This document shows positions 1 through 7,203 of a DNA stretch of 14,550 bases, in pieces. A program made the position numbers and the translations under genes. This stretch comes from Clostridium sp. CAG:1024. GTDB lineage: Bacteria; Bacillota; Clostridia; Christensenellales; CAG-138. The DNA is taken from assembly GCA_000432015.1 (NCBI GenBank), contig HF985523.1, positions 14,704 through 29,253 of the forward strand, written 5' to 3'. Position 1 is the stretch's first letter, and each line of letters opens with the position of its first letter. The notes under the pieces were generated by a model. It was not told the DNA's origin, did no database searches, and was given only the letters and a program-made list of their open reading frames with translations.

Positions 1-291
1 AGCGCCATCGGGTATTATGAGCCGGGACACTATTGCTTTGTCGTCGTGGACGGCCGAATGAAGGAGTATTCCTATGGCATCAGCATGAAAAACCTCTCAA
101 CGCTGTTCTATGAGTTAGGCTGCACCGTGGCTTACAACCTGGACGGCGGCGCAACGGCGGTGATGGCGAACGCCGACGGCATGCTGAACCGTCAGTCGGA
201 TCGCAATCGCGAGTGCAGCGATATAATCTATATTATTGATACGGCGGAGCGTCTGCCGGAAACCGCGGGGGAGGCGGAAACAGAGGGGTGA
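1..291 (+). CDS. Phosphodiester glycosidase family protein, C-terminal part (5' end outside window)
   Basis: This is the last 96 codons of a gene that starts before the window; the frame is open from base 1 and stops with TGA at 289-291. The translation resembles the C-terminal part of the NAGPA-type phosphodiester glycosidase domain (PF09992). It has a core like AIGYYEPGHY near the beginning, a stretch around KNLSTLFYELGCTVAYNLDGG, and a final strand ending SDIIYII. The NLDGG turn is the most conserved feature of this family. Members are usually exported or membrane-anchored and are thought to cleave sugar phosphodiester bonds in envelope or extracellular glycans, but the substrate here is unknown. 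The last 15 or so residues are acidic and probably disordered. Its stop codon overlaps the GTG start of the next gene, so the two are likely translated together. The family call is fairly sure; the exact function is not. Confidence 0.78.
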   Translation, partial: SAIGYYEPGHYCFVVVDGRMKEYSYGISMKNLSTLFYELGCTVAYNLDGGATAVMANADGMLNRQSDRNRECSDIIYIIDTAERLPETAGEAETEG

Positions 292-1067
292 AGCGAGTTC
301 TTGGCTGCATCCGCAGAGCGGATGAACGTTACCATATGATCGAGGACGGCGACAAGGTCTGCATCGGCGTTTCCGGCGGCAAGGATTCCCTGCTGCTTAT
401 GGAAGCGATGAAGCTGTATCAGCGCTTTTCCTATACGAATTTTGAGGTCTGCGCCGTAATGCTCGATTTGGGGCTCAAGCCTGTGGACACCTCGCGGGTC
501 GAGGCTTTTGCGGAGCGGATCGGCATGGACTTTACCGTGATCCATACGGACATCGGAAAAGTCGTCTTTGAGTACCGCGACGAACGCAGTCCCTGCGCAC
601 TCTGCGCGAAGCTGCGGCGGGGCGCGCTGAACAATGCTGCGGTGGAACGCGGCTGCAACAAGGTCGCGCTCGGGCATAACCGTGAGGACGTATTGGAAAC
701 ACTGTTTCTGAGTCTCCTGTACGAAGGCCGTATCTGCACGTTTGCACCGGTGACCTATCTGGGGCGAAAGGACGTCACGATCATTCGGCCGCTGATCTTT
801 TTGCCGGAGAAGTATGCGCTCTCCGTTGCAAGGCAGCGCGAGCTTCCCGTGCTTCCGCCGCATTGCGACATTGCGGGAACGACAAAACGCGAAGAGGCCA
901 AGCAGCTCATCCAGCATATCTGCACGCTCGTGCCGGACGCCGAGGAGAAGATGATGCACGCCATTGCCAGCACGGAAACGTATCGGCTCTGGGATCGGAT
1001 GCGCCTTAAACCGCAAAAGCAGACCATTGCGAAAAACGCCGGCTGCGAGGATGAAAGTTTACAGTAG
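288..1067 (+). CDS. TtcA-family PP-loop ATPase (tRNA 2-thiocytidine biosynthesis-like)
   Basis: A 259-residue N-type PP-loop ATPase. The P-loop SGGKDS is at residues 29-34. A cysteine pair (CALC, C103 and C106) and a later single cysteine (C193, in PPHCDIAG) fit the three-cysteine iron-sulfur site of TtcA, and GHNREDVLETL (129-139) is a typical family segment. TtcA enzymes adenylate C32 of certain tRNAs and replace its oxygen with sulfur in the cytoplasm. Length is near the family norm. The GTG start at 288 overlaps the previous gene's TGA (GTGA), with G-rich sequence before it (271-287), so translational coupling is likely. Several TtcA-like paralogs in Clostridia have unproven substrates, so I leave the symbol empty. 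The enzyme family is nearly certain; the tRNA target is inferred. Confidence 0.88.
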   Translation: MKRVLGCIRRADERYHMIEDGDKVCIGVSGGKDSLLLMEAMKLYQRFSYTNFEVCAVMLDLGLKPVDTSRVEAFAERIGMDFTVIHTDIGKVVFEYRDERSPCALCAKLRRGALNNAAVERGCNKVALGHNREDVLETLFLSLLYEGRICTFAPVTYLGRKDVTIIRPLIFLPEKYALSVARQRELPVLPPHCDIAGTTKREEAKQLIQHICTLVPDAEEKMMHAIASTETYRLWDRMRLKPQKQTIAKNAGCEDESLQ

Positions 1068-1070
1068 GTT

Positions 1071-1100
1071 TGTACAGAAGATACATTTTTGTGTTATACT
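1071..1100 (+). promoter_or_regulatory. Putative promoter of the CotH lipoprotein gene
   Basis: A -35-like TGTACA (1071-1076; 4 of 6 consensus bases) is separated by 18 bp from a good -10, TATACT (1095-1100). Transcription would begin near 1107, giving a very short leader before the AAAGGAG ribosome site (1108-1114) and the ATG at 1122. The -10 lies inside the perfect inverted repeat at 1088-1110. The -35 is weak, which would fit a regulated promoter. Confidence 0.45.
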
Positions 1101-1110
1101 ATAACACAAA
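1088..1110. promoter_or_regulatory. Perfect 23-bp inverted repeat (candidate operator) before the CotH lipoprotein gene
   Basis: Two 11-base arms, TTTGTGTTATA (1088-1098) and TATAACACAAA (1100-1110), are perfect reverse complements around a single central C at 1099. The symmetry breaks at both ends (T1087 against G1111). The site covers the -10-like TATACT and the likely transcription start, and its last three A's are the start of the Shine-Dalgarno sequence. A dimeric repressor bound here would block polymerase. As RNA it could also fold with a 3-base loop beside the ribosome site. The regulator is unknown; no transcription-factor gene is adjacent in the window. Confidence 0.6.
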
Positions 1111-1121
1111 GGAGCGTGCGC

Positions 1122-4100
1122 ATGAAAACGACACATGTTCATAAAACCATATACGGCGTTCTTGCGGCGCTCTTGCTGCTGGTCGGAGCGCTTTGCGCGG
1201 CGGCCTGTTCGACAAATGCGGGGACGGGCGGCAGAAGCATTCTTGTCACGGAGATCGTGTCGAGTAACAAGTATTCGCTTGTTGATGAGGATGTCGGCAC
1301 CCCGGACTGGATCGAGCTTTATAATCCGACGGGCGCGGACATTGATCTGACCGGATACGGCGTGTCGGACAATATGAAAAAGCTCCATAAATATGTGTTT
1401 CCTGAGGGAACGGTGATCCATGCAGGCGAATATATGGTCATCTACGCCGGAAGCAACAACGGCGTGACGACGACGACGATTCCCTGTACGGGATTCGGCC
1501 TCTCCAAGAGTGGAGACTATCTGTTCCTCACGGATCCGTACTACAACCTCATCGCGGAAATGCAGATCCCTTCGCTTGTGTCCGATATATCCTATGCCCG
1601 CAGGAGCGACGGAACCTATGGCTATTGCAGCGTTCCGACACCGGGTGCGGCAAATGACGATGCCGCGATTTCTGACGCGATCGACGCGGTGTTCACCATG
1701 CAGGATTACTCCGTCGTGCAGATCTCTGAGGTCATGCCGTCCAAGGCGGACGAGGGACCGTGGGTCGAGCTCTACAATACCTCCGATCAAGCCGTCAACC
1801 TTGAAAACTACTACATATCGGATTCCGTGACAAACCTACAGCGCTTCCAGCTTCCCGACGCGCTCATTGAACCGCACGGATACGCCATCGTGTACATGAC
1901 GGGCAGCCGGAACGGCGATCACCCGATTGAGGCGACGTTCAAGCTCGGCAGCAGCGATACCGGCGTATATTTGACAAGCATTCGCGGGGAAAAGGTCAGC
2001 GAATTGACGTGGGAGGCGGGCATTCCCGCAGGACTCGCGGTGGTAGCCGGGCAGAGCGGAAAATATACCGCGTTTTCCACACGCGGAGAGCCCAATTCGC
2101 CGGATACGTTCGATTCGATCGCGGGCGGCGCAATGGACGCGAGTGATCCAATCCGCATCAATGAAGTGCTGCAATGGAACCAGTACAGCCTGATCGACGC
2201 AGACGGGGATCGCAGCGAATGGGTCGAACTGTATAATCATTCCGACGCCGACGTATCGCTGCATGGATACTTCCTGTCCGATTCCGCGGACGATCTGTTC
2301 CGCTTTGCATTGCCGAATCAGACGCTCGGTGCAGGGCAATACCTCGTTGTGTTCCTTTCCGGAAAGGATAAAGTACAGGACGGAGAGATTCACGCTTCGT
2401 TTCGTCTCGGGAAAAAGGATACCAGCCTGTATCTGACGACGATCCAGGGGCTTCGCACGGATGAGATTCCGTTGCTGACGGAGAAGCGGAATAATGTCTC
2501 CGTCGGTCGCAGCGACGACGGTGCGCTCAGATACTATGCACAGCCGACCCCGGGCGCGAAAAACGCAAACGGATTTGAAACAGCCGACTCGATCGGCTTT
2601 TTCAATAATGAAGGCGTGTTTATCAGCGAGGTTTGCGCAGCCAACGCGGTCAAAAGCAAACGGAACGACTGGATCGAACTGTATAACGGCGGAAGCAGCG
2701 CCATCGACCTTTCCGGCTGGCATCTTTCCGACAGCGTGAACACACTGGATAAGTGGACGTTTCCCGCAGGGACGACGCTGGATGCGGGCGAATACCGGGT
2801 TGTAGAAACGACAAAGCATGCTGTGCGCCAAAAGGACGGCGTGGCAACGTTCGGTATTGCGGCGGCGGGCGAAACGATCGTGCTTTCCGATGCATCCGGC
2901 ATGATTGTGGACGTGTTCGAATCCGGCGCGCTTTCTGCGGGGAAAAGCTCCGGCCGCATTGAAAGCGACCCGCGAACGGAACGGGTGTTTTTCACAACGC
3001 CTACCAAGGGAAAACGCAACAGTGAGACCACGCAGAGCGGTTATGCGCCTGCGCCCATCCTGTCTGAGACGGGACTGTATCAGACGGAACCGATCCGCGT
3101 CAGCATTGCGACTGCCTCGGACAGCGCGGAGGTGTACTATACGACCAATGGCGATACGCCGGGCAGGGGAGATTCGCTCTATACGGGGCCTATCAATGTT
3201 TCCAAGAGCACAACGCTTCGCGCCATTGCCTATGAAGACGGCAAGCTTCCCAGCGAGGTGGTAACGGCGACGTATCTTTTTGAAGAAAAGCATACGGTTC
3301 CCGTTGTTACGATCACGATCGACCGCGACGATTTCAAGACCGTTTCCTCCGCAACAAAGATGGAAAAACCCGAACGTAAAGCGGAGATCTCTTATTACGA
3401 GGCGGACGGACAGCTCGGCGTGACCTTCCCGGCGGGCATCAAGGCGAAGGGACAGGGAACGATCGGATATGCACAGAAGTCTTTTTCGGTCAGCCTCCGC
3501 GGCGGCTACGGACGTTCGAGCGTGACCTACCCGTTTTTCCGAGACTGCGAGTTCAAGACCTTCTCTGCGCTCGTTTTGCGCAACAGCGGACAGGATTTCA
3601 GCACGGCAAGAATGCGCGATTCGCTGTTTTCCAAGATCATGAAGGGCATGAACCTTGACTACGCGGAGACGCGCCCGGTTGTCGTCTATTTCAACGGCCA
3701 ATACTGGGGACTGTACGATCTCAACGAAGAGCTGAACGCGAAGTACCTGGAAACGCATTACGGTGTTGATCCGGACGCCGTTGACTTTATCAAACGCAAC
3801 GAGACGGAGCTCAAGGGCTCCAACAAAGGATACCTTGCGGCGCGCCGCTTTGCGCAGGGAAAGGATTTATCTGACGATGAACTGTTTCGGCAGTTCTCGG
3901 AAATGGTGGATGTAGCGTATTGCACCGACTATATCATCGCGCAGACCTATATCATAAATTCCGATATGTTCAACCAGAAATTCTGGCACTCGCAGGACGG
4001 AACCGTCAAATGGCGGCCCGTGTTCTACGATCTGGATTGGGGGTTTAACGAGGATTCGAGCGCGAAGCGCTCGCTCTTTGCGGCGTATTTCTCCGTTGAG

Positions 4101-4466
4101 GGCATCCCTTCCCGCAATGGTTCGCTTACAAACCTTGACGTGTTTGTAGGGCTGAAGAAGAATGCCGCGTGGCGCGAAATGTTCATCGAACGCTATGTGG
4201 AGCTGCTGTGCGGACAGCTTTCGAGCGAGCGTACGCTTGCCGTGTTTGAGACGATGCTGGCGGAGATGGAGCCGGAAATGGAAAGGCACATCGCACGCTG
4301 GGGTCATCCGTCCAGCATGAAGTCCTGGAAGGAACATGTGCAAAAACTGCGGGAAAAATTGGAAGCGCGGCCCGAGTACGCTTTGAAAAACCTACAAGAC
4401 TACTTCCGGCTGTCGGACGCGTACATCAATGAACTTGTAGCAAAGTATTCGCAAAAAGCGGGTTGA
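1122..4466 (+). CDS. Lipoprotein with four lamin-tail-like domains, a chitobiase-type domain and a CotH kinase domain
   Basis: A predicted surface lipoprotein of 1114 residues. The N-terminus has a basic start, a hydrophobic stretch (about 11-28) and a lipobox-like AAAC (lipidated C29). Four repeats of roughly 140 residues follow, starting near 40, 199, 344 and 500. Each has an xISEV-like strand, a (D/E/P)W(I/V)ELYN motif and an LSDS-like turn, as in lamin-tail domains; three of the four end in a P-T-(P/K)-G-x-x-N-type motif and the second in a diverged form. Residues about 643-720 resemble a chitobiase C-terminal beta-sandwich (VYYTTNGDTP at 671-680). The CotH domain spans about 725-1100, with QKSFSVSLR (785-793), GLYDLNEELNAKYL (863-876), NSDMFNQKFW (946-955, candidate catalytic D948 and N951) and YDLDWGF (969-975, candidate metal ligands D970 and D972). 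CotH proteins are atypical ATP-dependent kinases. The ATG at 1122 is chosen over an upstream TTG because AAAGGAG lies 7 bases before it and the signal peptide begins there. Substrate and binding partner are unknown. Confidence 0.9.
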   Translation: MKTTHVHKTIYGVLAALLLLVGALCAAACSTNAGTGGRSILVTEIVSSNKYSLVDEDVGTPDWIELYNPTGADIDLTGYGVSDNMKKLHKYVFPEGTVIHAGEYMVIYAGSNNGVTTTTIPCTGFGLSKSGDYLFLTDPYYNLIAEMQIPSLVSDISYARRSDGTYGYCSVPTPGAANDDAAISDAIDAVFTMQDYSVVQISEVMPSKADEGPWVELYNTSDQAVNLENYYISDSVTNLQRFQLPDALIEPHGYAIVYMTGSRNGDHPIEATFKLGSSDTGVYLTSIRGEKVSELTWEAGIPAGLAVVAGQSGKYTAFSTRGEPNSPDTFDSIAGGAMDASDPIRINEVLQWNQYSLIDADGDRSEWVELYNHSDADVSLHGYFLSDSADDLFRFALPNQTLGAGQYLVVFLSGKDKVQDGEIHASFRLGKKDTSLYLTTIQGLRTDEIPLLTEKRNNVSVGRSDDGALRYYAQPTPGAKNANGFETADSIGFFNNEGVFISEVCAANAVKSKRNDWIELYNGGSSAIDLSGWHLSDSVNTLDKWTFPAGTTLDAGEYRVVETTKHAVRQKDGVATFGIAAAGETIVLSDASGMIVDVFESGALSAGKSSGRIESDPRTERVFFTTPTKGKRNSETTQSGYAPAPILSETGLYQTEPIRVSIATASDSAEVYYTTNGDTPGRGDSLYTGPINVSKSTTLRAIAYEDGKLPSEVVTATYLFEEKHTVPVVTITIDRDDFKTVSSATKMEKPERKAEISYYEADGQLGVTFPAGIKAKGQGTIGYAQKSFSVSLRGGYGRSSVTYPFFRDCEFKTFSALVLRNSGQDFSTARMRDSLFSKIMKGMNLDYAETRPVVVYFNGQYWGLYDLNEELNAKYLETHYGVDPDAVDFIKRNETELKGSNKGYLAARRFAQGKDLSDDELFRQFSEMVDVAYCTDYIIAQTYIINSDMFNQKFWHSQDGTVKWRPVFYDLDWGFNEDSSAKRSLFAAYFSVEGIPSRNGSLTNLDVFVGLKKNAAWREMFIERYVELLCGQLSSERTLAVFETMLAEMEPEMERHIARWGHPSSMKSWKEHVQKLREKLEARPEYALKNLQDYFRLSDAYINELVAKYSQKAG

Positions 4467-4897
4467 ACGGGAAGCATTCGACTGCATTCGAATCGCTAAA
4501 ACGAAGACCGCCTGCAAAGAATAGGGGCATGTTGTATGGTATCCTGTTCCTTGCGGGCGGCTTTTGTTATGTGTTTTTGGAGCTCATTTGGCGTGGCCGC
4601 AGTCATGTCTCCATGGCCATTGCAGGCGGCGTTTCGCTTGTTCTACTGTTCGGCGTACTGCGTTGGCTACCGCATGTCACGCTGCTGCTCCGCGCAATGA
4701 TCGGTTCTGCCGTGATCACGGCGGTAGAGTTCATAGTGGGCGCCATCGTGAATGTGCGAATGGGACTGCATGTCTGGGATTATTCGGAGCTCCCGTATAA
4801 CTGCTACGGGCAGATCTGTCTCCGGTATTCGTTCTTGTGGTTTTTGCTCTGCGTGCCGCTTGCGGAAACGCTTCGAATGCTTTCGGACACCCTGTAA
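4463..4897 (+). CDS. Small polytopic membrane protein, PF06541-type (putative ABC-transporter type IV / CmpB-like)
   Basis: A 144-residue membrane protein with about four hydrophobic segments (near 23-42, 49-68, 72-97 and 119-136). The segment WDYSELPYNCYGQICL (105-120), followed by a hydrophobic helix starting SFLWFLL, is the signature I associate with PF06541 proteins of Clostridia, often annotated as putative ABC transporter permease. No ATPase partner is visible nearby, so a transport role is unproven. The start is uncertain. TTG at 4463 overlaps the CotH stop (TTGA) but has no clear ribosome site; ATG at 4529 would begin directly at the first membrane helix, but AGGGG sits only one base before it. 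The basic N-terminal tail in the longer form fits a cytoplasmic N-terminus. The overlap suggests co-translation with the CotH lipoprotein. Confidence 0.68.
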   Translation: MNGKHSTAFESLKRRPPAKNRGMLYGILFLAGGFCYVFLELIWRGRSHVSMAIAGGVSLVLLFGVLRWLPHVTLLLRAMIGSAVITAVEFIVGAIVNVRMGLHVWDYSELPYNCYGQICLRYSFLWFLLCVPLAETLRMLSDTL

Positions 4898-4915
4898 ATC
4901 GATTGACAGGATACA

Positions 4916-4943
4916 CGGGCGGAAGGAGATGTTTCCTTGCCCG
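4916..4943 (+). terminator. Stem-loop between the membrane-protein gene and ruvC (possible 3'-end hairpin)
   Basis: Left arm CGGGC (4916-4920), a two-base GG bulge and AAGGA (4923-4927) pair with TCCTT (4934-4938) and GCCCG (4939-4943) around a 6-base loop: ten pairs in all. It starts 18 bases after the upstream stop codon and ends 28 bases before the ruvC -35 box, so its place fits the end of the upstream transcript. No T-run follows, so it is not a classical intrinsic terminator. It could instead be an mRNA-stabilising 3' hairpin or a Rho-linked site. Confidence 0.35.
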
Positions 4944-4971
4944 ATAGAACGCGCGCGCACTTCAGAAACAG

Positions 4972-5000
4972 TTTACACCCCGTCGGATTCATGCTATACT
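4972..5000 (+). promoter_or_regulatory. Sigma-A-type promoter of the ruvC operon
   Basis: TTTACA (4972-4977; 5 of 6 matches to the -35 consensus) and TATACT (4995-5000; 5 of 6 matches to the -10) are separated by exactly 17 bp. Transcription would start near 5007, about 24 bases before the TTG start of ruvC. This placement also argues against a longer RuvC reading upstream in the same open frame. Confidence 0.8.
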
Positions 5001-5030
5001 AAATTGGAATATATATGTAGGGTGGTAGAC

Positions 5031-5528
5031 TTGCGGATATTGGGGATTGACCCCGGCTATGCCATACTGGGGTATGGCGTTGTGGATACCGAGGGATCGA
5101 AGCATACGGTCGTGGATTACGGCGTGATCGAAACGGCGGCGGGCGTCCCCTTTCCGGCACGGCTGGACAAGCTGTATTGCGGTATGCAGCAGCTGATCGC
5201 ACTGCATAAGCCGGAGCAGGCTGTGTTTGAAGAGTTGTTTTTTTACCGCAACACCACAACAGCAATCTCCGTCGGTGCAGGCCGCGGTGTTGTGCTGCTT
5301 GCCGCGCAGCAGGCGGGTATCCCGCTTTATGAGTATACGCCGATGCAGATCAAGCTCGCGGTCACGGGCGATGGTCATGCGGACAAGCACGCCGTGCAGC
5401 AAATGGTGAAACTGCTGCTGGAACTGCCGCGCATACCAAAGCCGGATGACGCTGCGGACGCGCTGGCAGCGGCGCTCTGCCATGCGAGCACGATCGGCCC
5501 GGCGGCGGAGGATTTTCGTATTAAATAA
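5031..5528 (+). CDS. ruvC: Crossover junction endodeoxyribonuclease RuvC
   Basis: RuvC cuts Holliday junctions by paired nicks in the RuvABC complex during homologous recombination and repair. The 165-residue product begins MRILGIDPG. The four acidic metal ligands are in place: D7, E67 (AVFEELFF), D140 and D143 (DDAADALAAALCH). Length is normal. The open frame extends far upstream, but the promoter at 4972-5000 and the family's normal N-terminus point to the TTG at 5031, with a GGGTGG-like ribosome site at 5020-5025. An in-frame GTG at 5022 is the only other close start; it would overlap that site. ruvA follows 19 bases after the stop. Confidence 0.95.
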   Translation: MRILGIDPGYAILGYGVVDTEGSKHTVVDYGVIETAAGVPFPARLDKLYCGMQQLIALHKPEQAVFEELFFYRNTTTAISVGAGRGVVLLAAQQAGIPLYEYTPMQIKLAVTGDGHADKHAVQQMVKLLLELPRIPKPDDAADALAAALCHASTIGPAAEDFRIK

Positions 5529-5547
5529 AAGAAGGGGAGAGACGGCC

Positions 5548-6132
5548 TTGTACGCATATATTCGCGGAACCGCGGCGGAGGTGCTGCCGGATCGCGCCGT
5601 ACTGGAAGCGGCGGGCGTGGGCTACGAGCTGCTTTGCAGCAGCCAGACGCTAAAGCGCCTCGCGGCGGGACGGGAGGCCAAACTATATACGCATCTGTAT
5701 TTGGCCGACGGCGTGATGGCGCTCTATGGCTTTTTTGATACGGCGGAACGCGACATGTTTCGCAGACTTTTGGGCGTGACCCGCGTTGGACCGAAGCTGG
5801 CGCTTGCGGTGCTTTCGCAGCTTTCGCCGCAGGATGTTGCGATTGCGATCGTTACGGAGAACGCGGCGGCGTTTGATCGTGTTCCCGGCATGGGACGGAA
5901 GACCGCACAGCGCCTTCTGCTCGAGCTCAAGGAACGTGTGCAGACGGAAGAAATGCGGGGCGGCGGAGAAGCGCCGGCGGCACAGACGCAGGATCTCCGC
6001 GCGGAAGCCGTGGCGGCGCTTGTATCGCTCGGTTACGACGGATTATCGGCGTCCAGAGCAGTGACCGCAGTCGAAGATGCGGCAAGCGTCGAGGAGCTTA
6101 TCAAAAAGGCTCTGCGCGCATTTGCAAAATGA
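5548..6132 (+). CDS. ruvA: Holliday junction branch migration protein RuvA
   Basis: RuvA binds the four-way Holliday junction as a tetramer and loads the RuvB motor. The 194-residue protein shows the usual three domains. The N-terminal OB fold (about 1-62) starts MYAYIRGTAAEV and ends in VMALYGFF. Two helix-hairpin-helix motifs follow: LLGVTRVGPKLALAVL (74-89) and FDRVPGMGRKTAQRLLLEL (109-127). After an acidic, alanine-rich linker (about 134-150) comes the C-terminal RuvB-binding domain (about 151-194). The start is TTG at 5548, preceded by AAGGGGAG (5532-5539) at 8 bases; the open frame extends upstream into ruvC but that part has no RuvA similarity. It lies 19 bases after ruvC and 45 bases before ruvB. 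Confidence 0.95.
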   Translation: MYAYIRGTAAEVLPDRAVLEAAGVGYELLCSSQTLKRLAAGREAKLYTHLYLADGVMALYGFFDTAERDMFRRLLGVTRVGPKLALAVLSQLSPQDVAIAIVTENAAAFDRVPGMGRKTAQRLLLELKERVQTEEMRGGGEAPAAQTQDLRAEAVAALVSLGYDGLSASRAVTAVEDAASVEELIKKALRAFAK

Positions 6133-6177
6133 CGGGCATGAACGCGGCATACAGCGCCTGAAGCGAAAAGGAGTTCT

Positions 6178-7197
6178 ATGGAAGACCGATTGATCACATC
6201 CTCCATGCGGGAGGAGGACGCCAAAATCGAATATAGCGTCCGGCCGCATTGCCTTGACGATTACATCGGGCAAGATGCCGTGAAGGAGCATATGCGCATC
6301 TATATCGAAGCGGCAAAGAATCGCGGCGAACCGCTGGATCATGCCTTGCTGTACGGCCCGCCGGGTCTCGGAAAGACGACACTCGCAGGCATCATTGCCA
6401 ACGAAATGGGCGTGTCGCTCCGAGTGACGAGCGGCCCGGCGATTTCTCATGCGGGCGACCTTGCGGCGCTTTTAACAAACCTCGCGCCGGGAGACGTTTT
6501 GTTTATCGACGAGATACATCGCCTGAACGCCAGCGTGGAGGAGGTACTGTACCCCGCCATGGAGGACTTTGCATTGGATATTTTTATCGGCAAGGGACCT
6601 TCTGCGAGGAGCATACGCTTGGATCTGCCGCAATTCACACTTGTCGGCGCAACAACGCGCATGGGAATGCTGACCGCTCCGCTGCGCGATCGGTTCGGCA
6701 TTAAGGAACAGTTGAAGCTGTATACAAAAGACACGCTCAAACAGATCGTCGCAAGGAGCGCGGAGATCCTGCATATTGAGATCGACGGCGCGGGCGCAGA
6801 GGAGATCGCATCGCGTGCAAGGGGGACCCCGCGTATTGCAAACCGGCTGCTGCGGCGTGTGCGGGATTTTGCGGAGGTTCGGGCAGGCGGAACGATCGAC
6901 CTTCGCGCGGCGCAGGATGGGCTTCAAATGCTCGGCATCGACGAACTGGGCTTGGATCCCGTCGATCGCCGTATGCTGGAGACGATGATCGTTCGCTTTG
7001 ACGGCAGACCGGTGGGCTTGGATACCATCGCCGCCGCCACCGGAGAGGACGCGACAACAATCGAGGATGTGTACGAGCCGTACCTGATGCAGCTTGGGTT
7101 CATTGCACGAACGCCCAGAGGACGGATCGTTATGCCGGCAGGATACCGGCACATGGGATATACGCCCAAAGAATACCAGACAAAACCGGAGGGATAA
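6178..7197 (+). CDS. ruvB: Holliday junction branch migration helicase RuvB
   Basis: RuvB is the AAA+ hexameric motor that drives branch migration of Holliday junctions on RuvA. The 339-residue protein has Walker A GPPGLGKT (60-67), Walker B LFIDEIH (108-114), sensor 1 GATTR (157-161), APLRDRFG (167-174) carrying the candidate arginine finger R170, and sensor 2 GTPRIANRLLRRVRD (216-230). The C-terminal winged-helix domain (about 255-335) includes IEDVYEPYLMQLGFI. All key residues are present and the length is standard. ATG at 6178 has AAAAGGAG four bases upstream. Downstream, the common partners queA and tgt are replaced by a coiled-coil gene and proS. Confidence 0.97.
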   Translation: MEDRLITSSMREEDAKIEYSVRPHCLDDYIGQDAVKEHMRIYIEAAKNRGEPLDHALLYGPPGLGKTTLAGIIANEMGVSLRVTSGPAISHAGDLAALLTNLAPGDVLFIDEIHRLNASVEEVLYPAMEDFALDIFIGKGPSARSIRLDLPQFTLVGATTRMGMLTAPLRDRFGIKEQLKLYTKDTLKQIVARSAEILHIEIDGAGAEEIASRARGTPRIANRLLRRVRDFAEVRAGGTIDLRAAQDGLQMLGIDELGLDPVDRRMLETMIVRFDGRPVGLDTIAAATGEDATTIEDVYEPYLMQLGFIARTPRGRIVMPAGYRHMGYTPKEYQTKPEG

Positions 7198-7203
7198 GAG
7201 CCA

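Noticed and set aside
1089..1121. TTG at 1089 as start of the CotH lipoprotein
   Set aside because: It would translate the palindrome, has no ribosome site, and places 11 polar residues before a normal signal peptide; ATG 1122 with AAAGGAG is far better.
1836..3758. 640-codon open frame on the minus strand opposite the CotH gene
   Set aside because: It lies wholly within a well-supported + strand gene, the translation resembles no protein family, and it is explained by rarity of TTA, CTA and TCA codons in GC-rich coding DNA.
4929..5030. Upstream ATG giving RuvC a 34-residue N-terminal extension
   Set aside because: The ribosome-site-like AAGGAG abuts the ATG with no spacing and is inside a hairpin, and the ruvC promoter lies downstream of it.
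6138..6161. Seven-codon mini-ORF between ruvA and ruvB as a leader peptide
   Set aside because: No ribosome site precedes it and no attenuator-like structure follows; a chance ORF of this size is expected.
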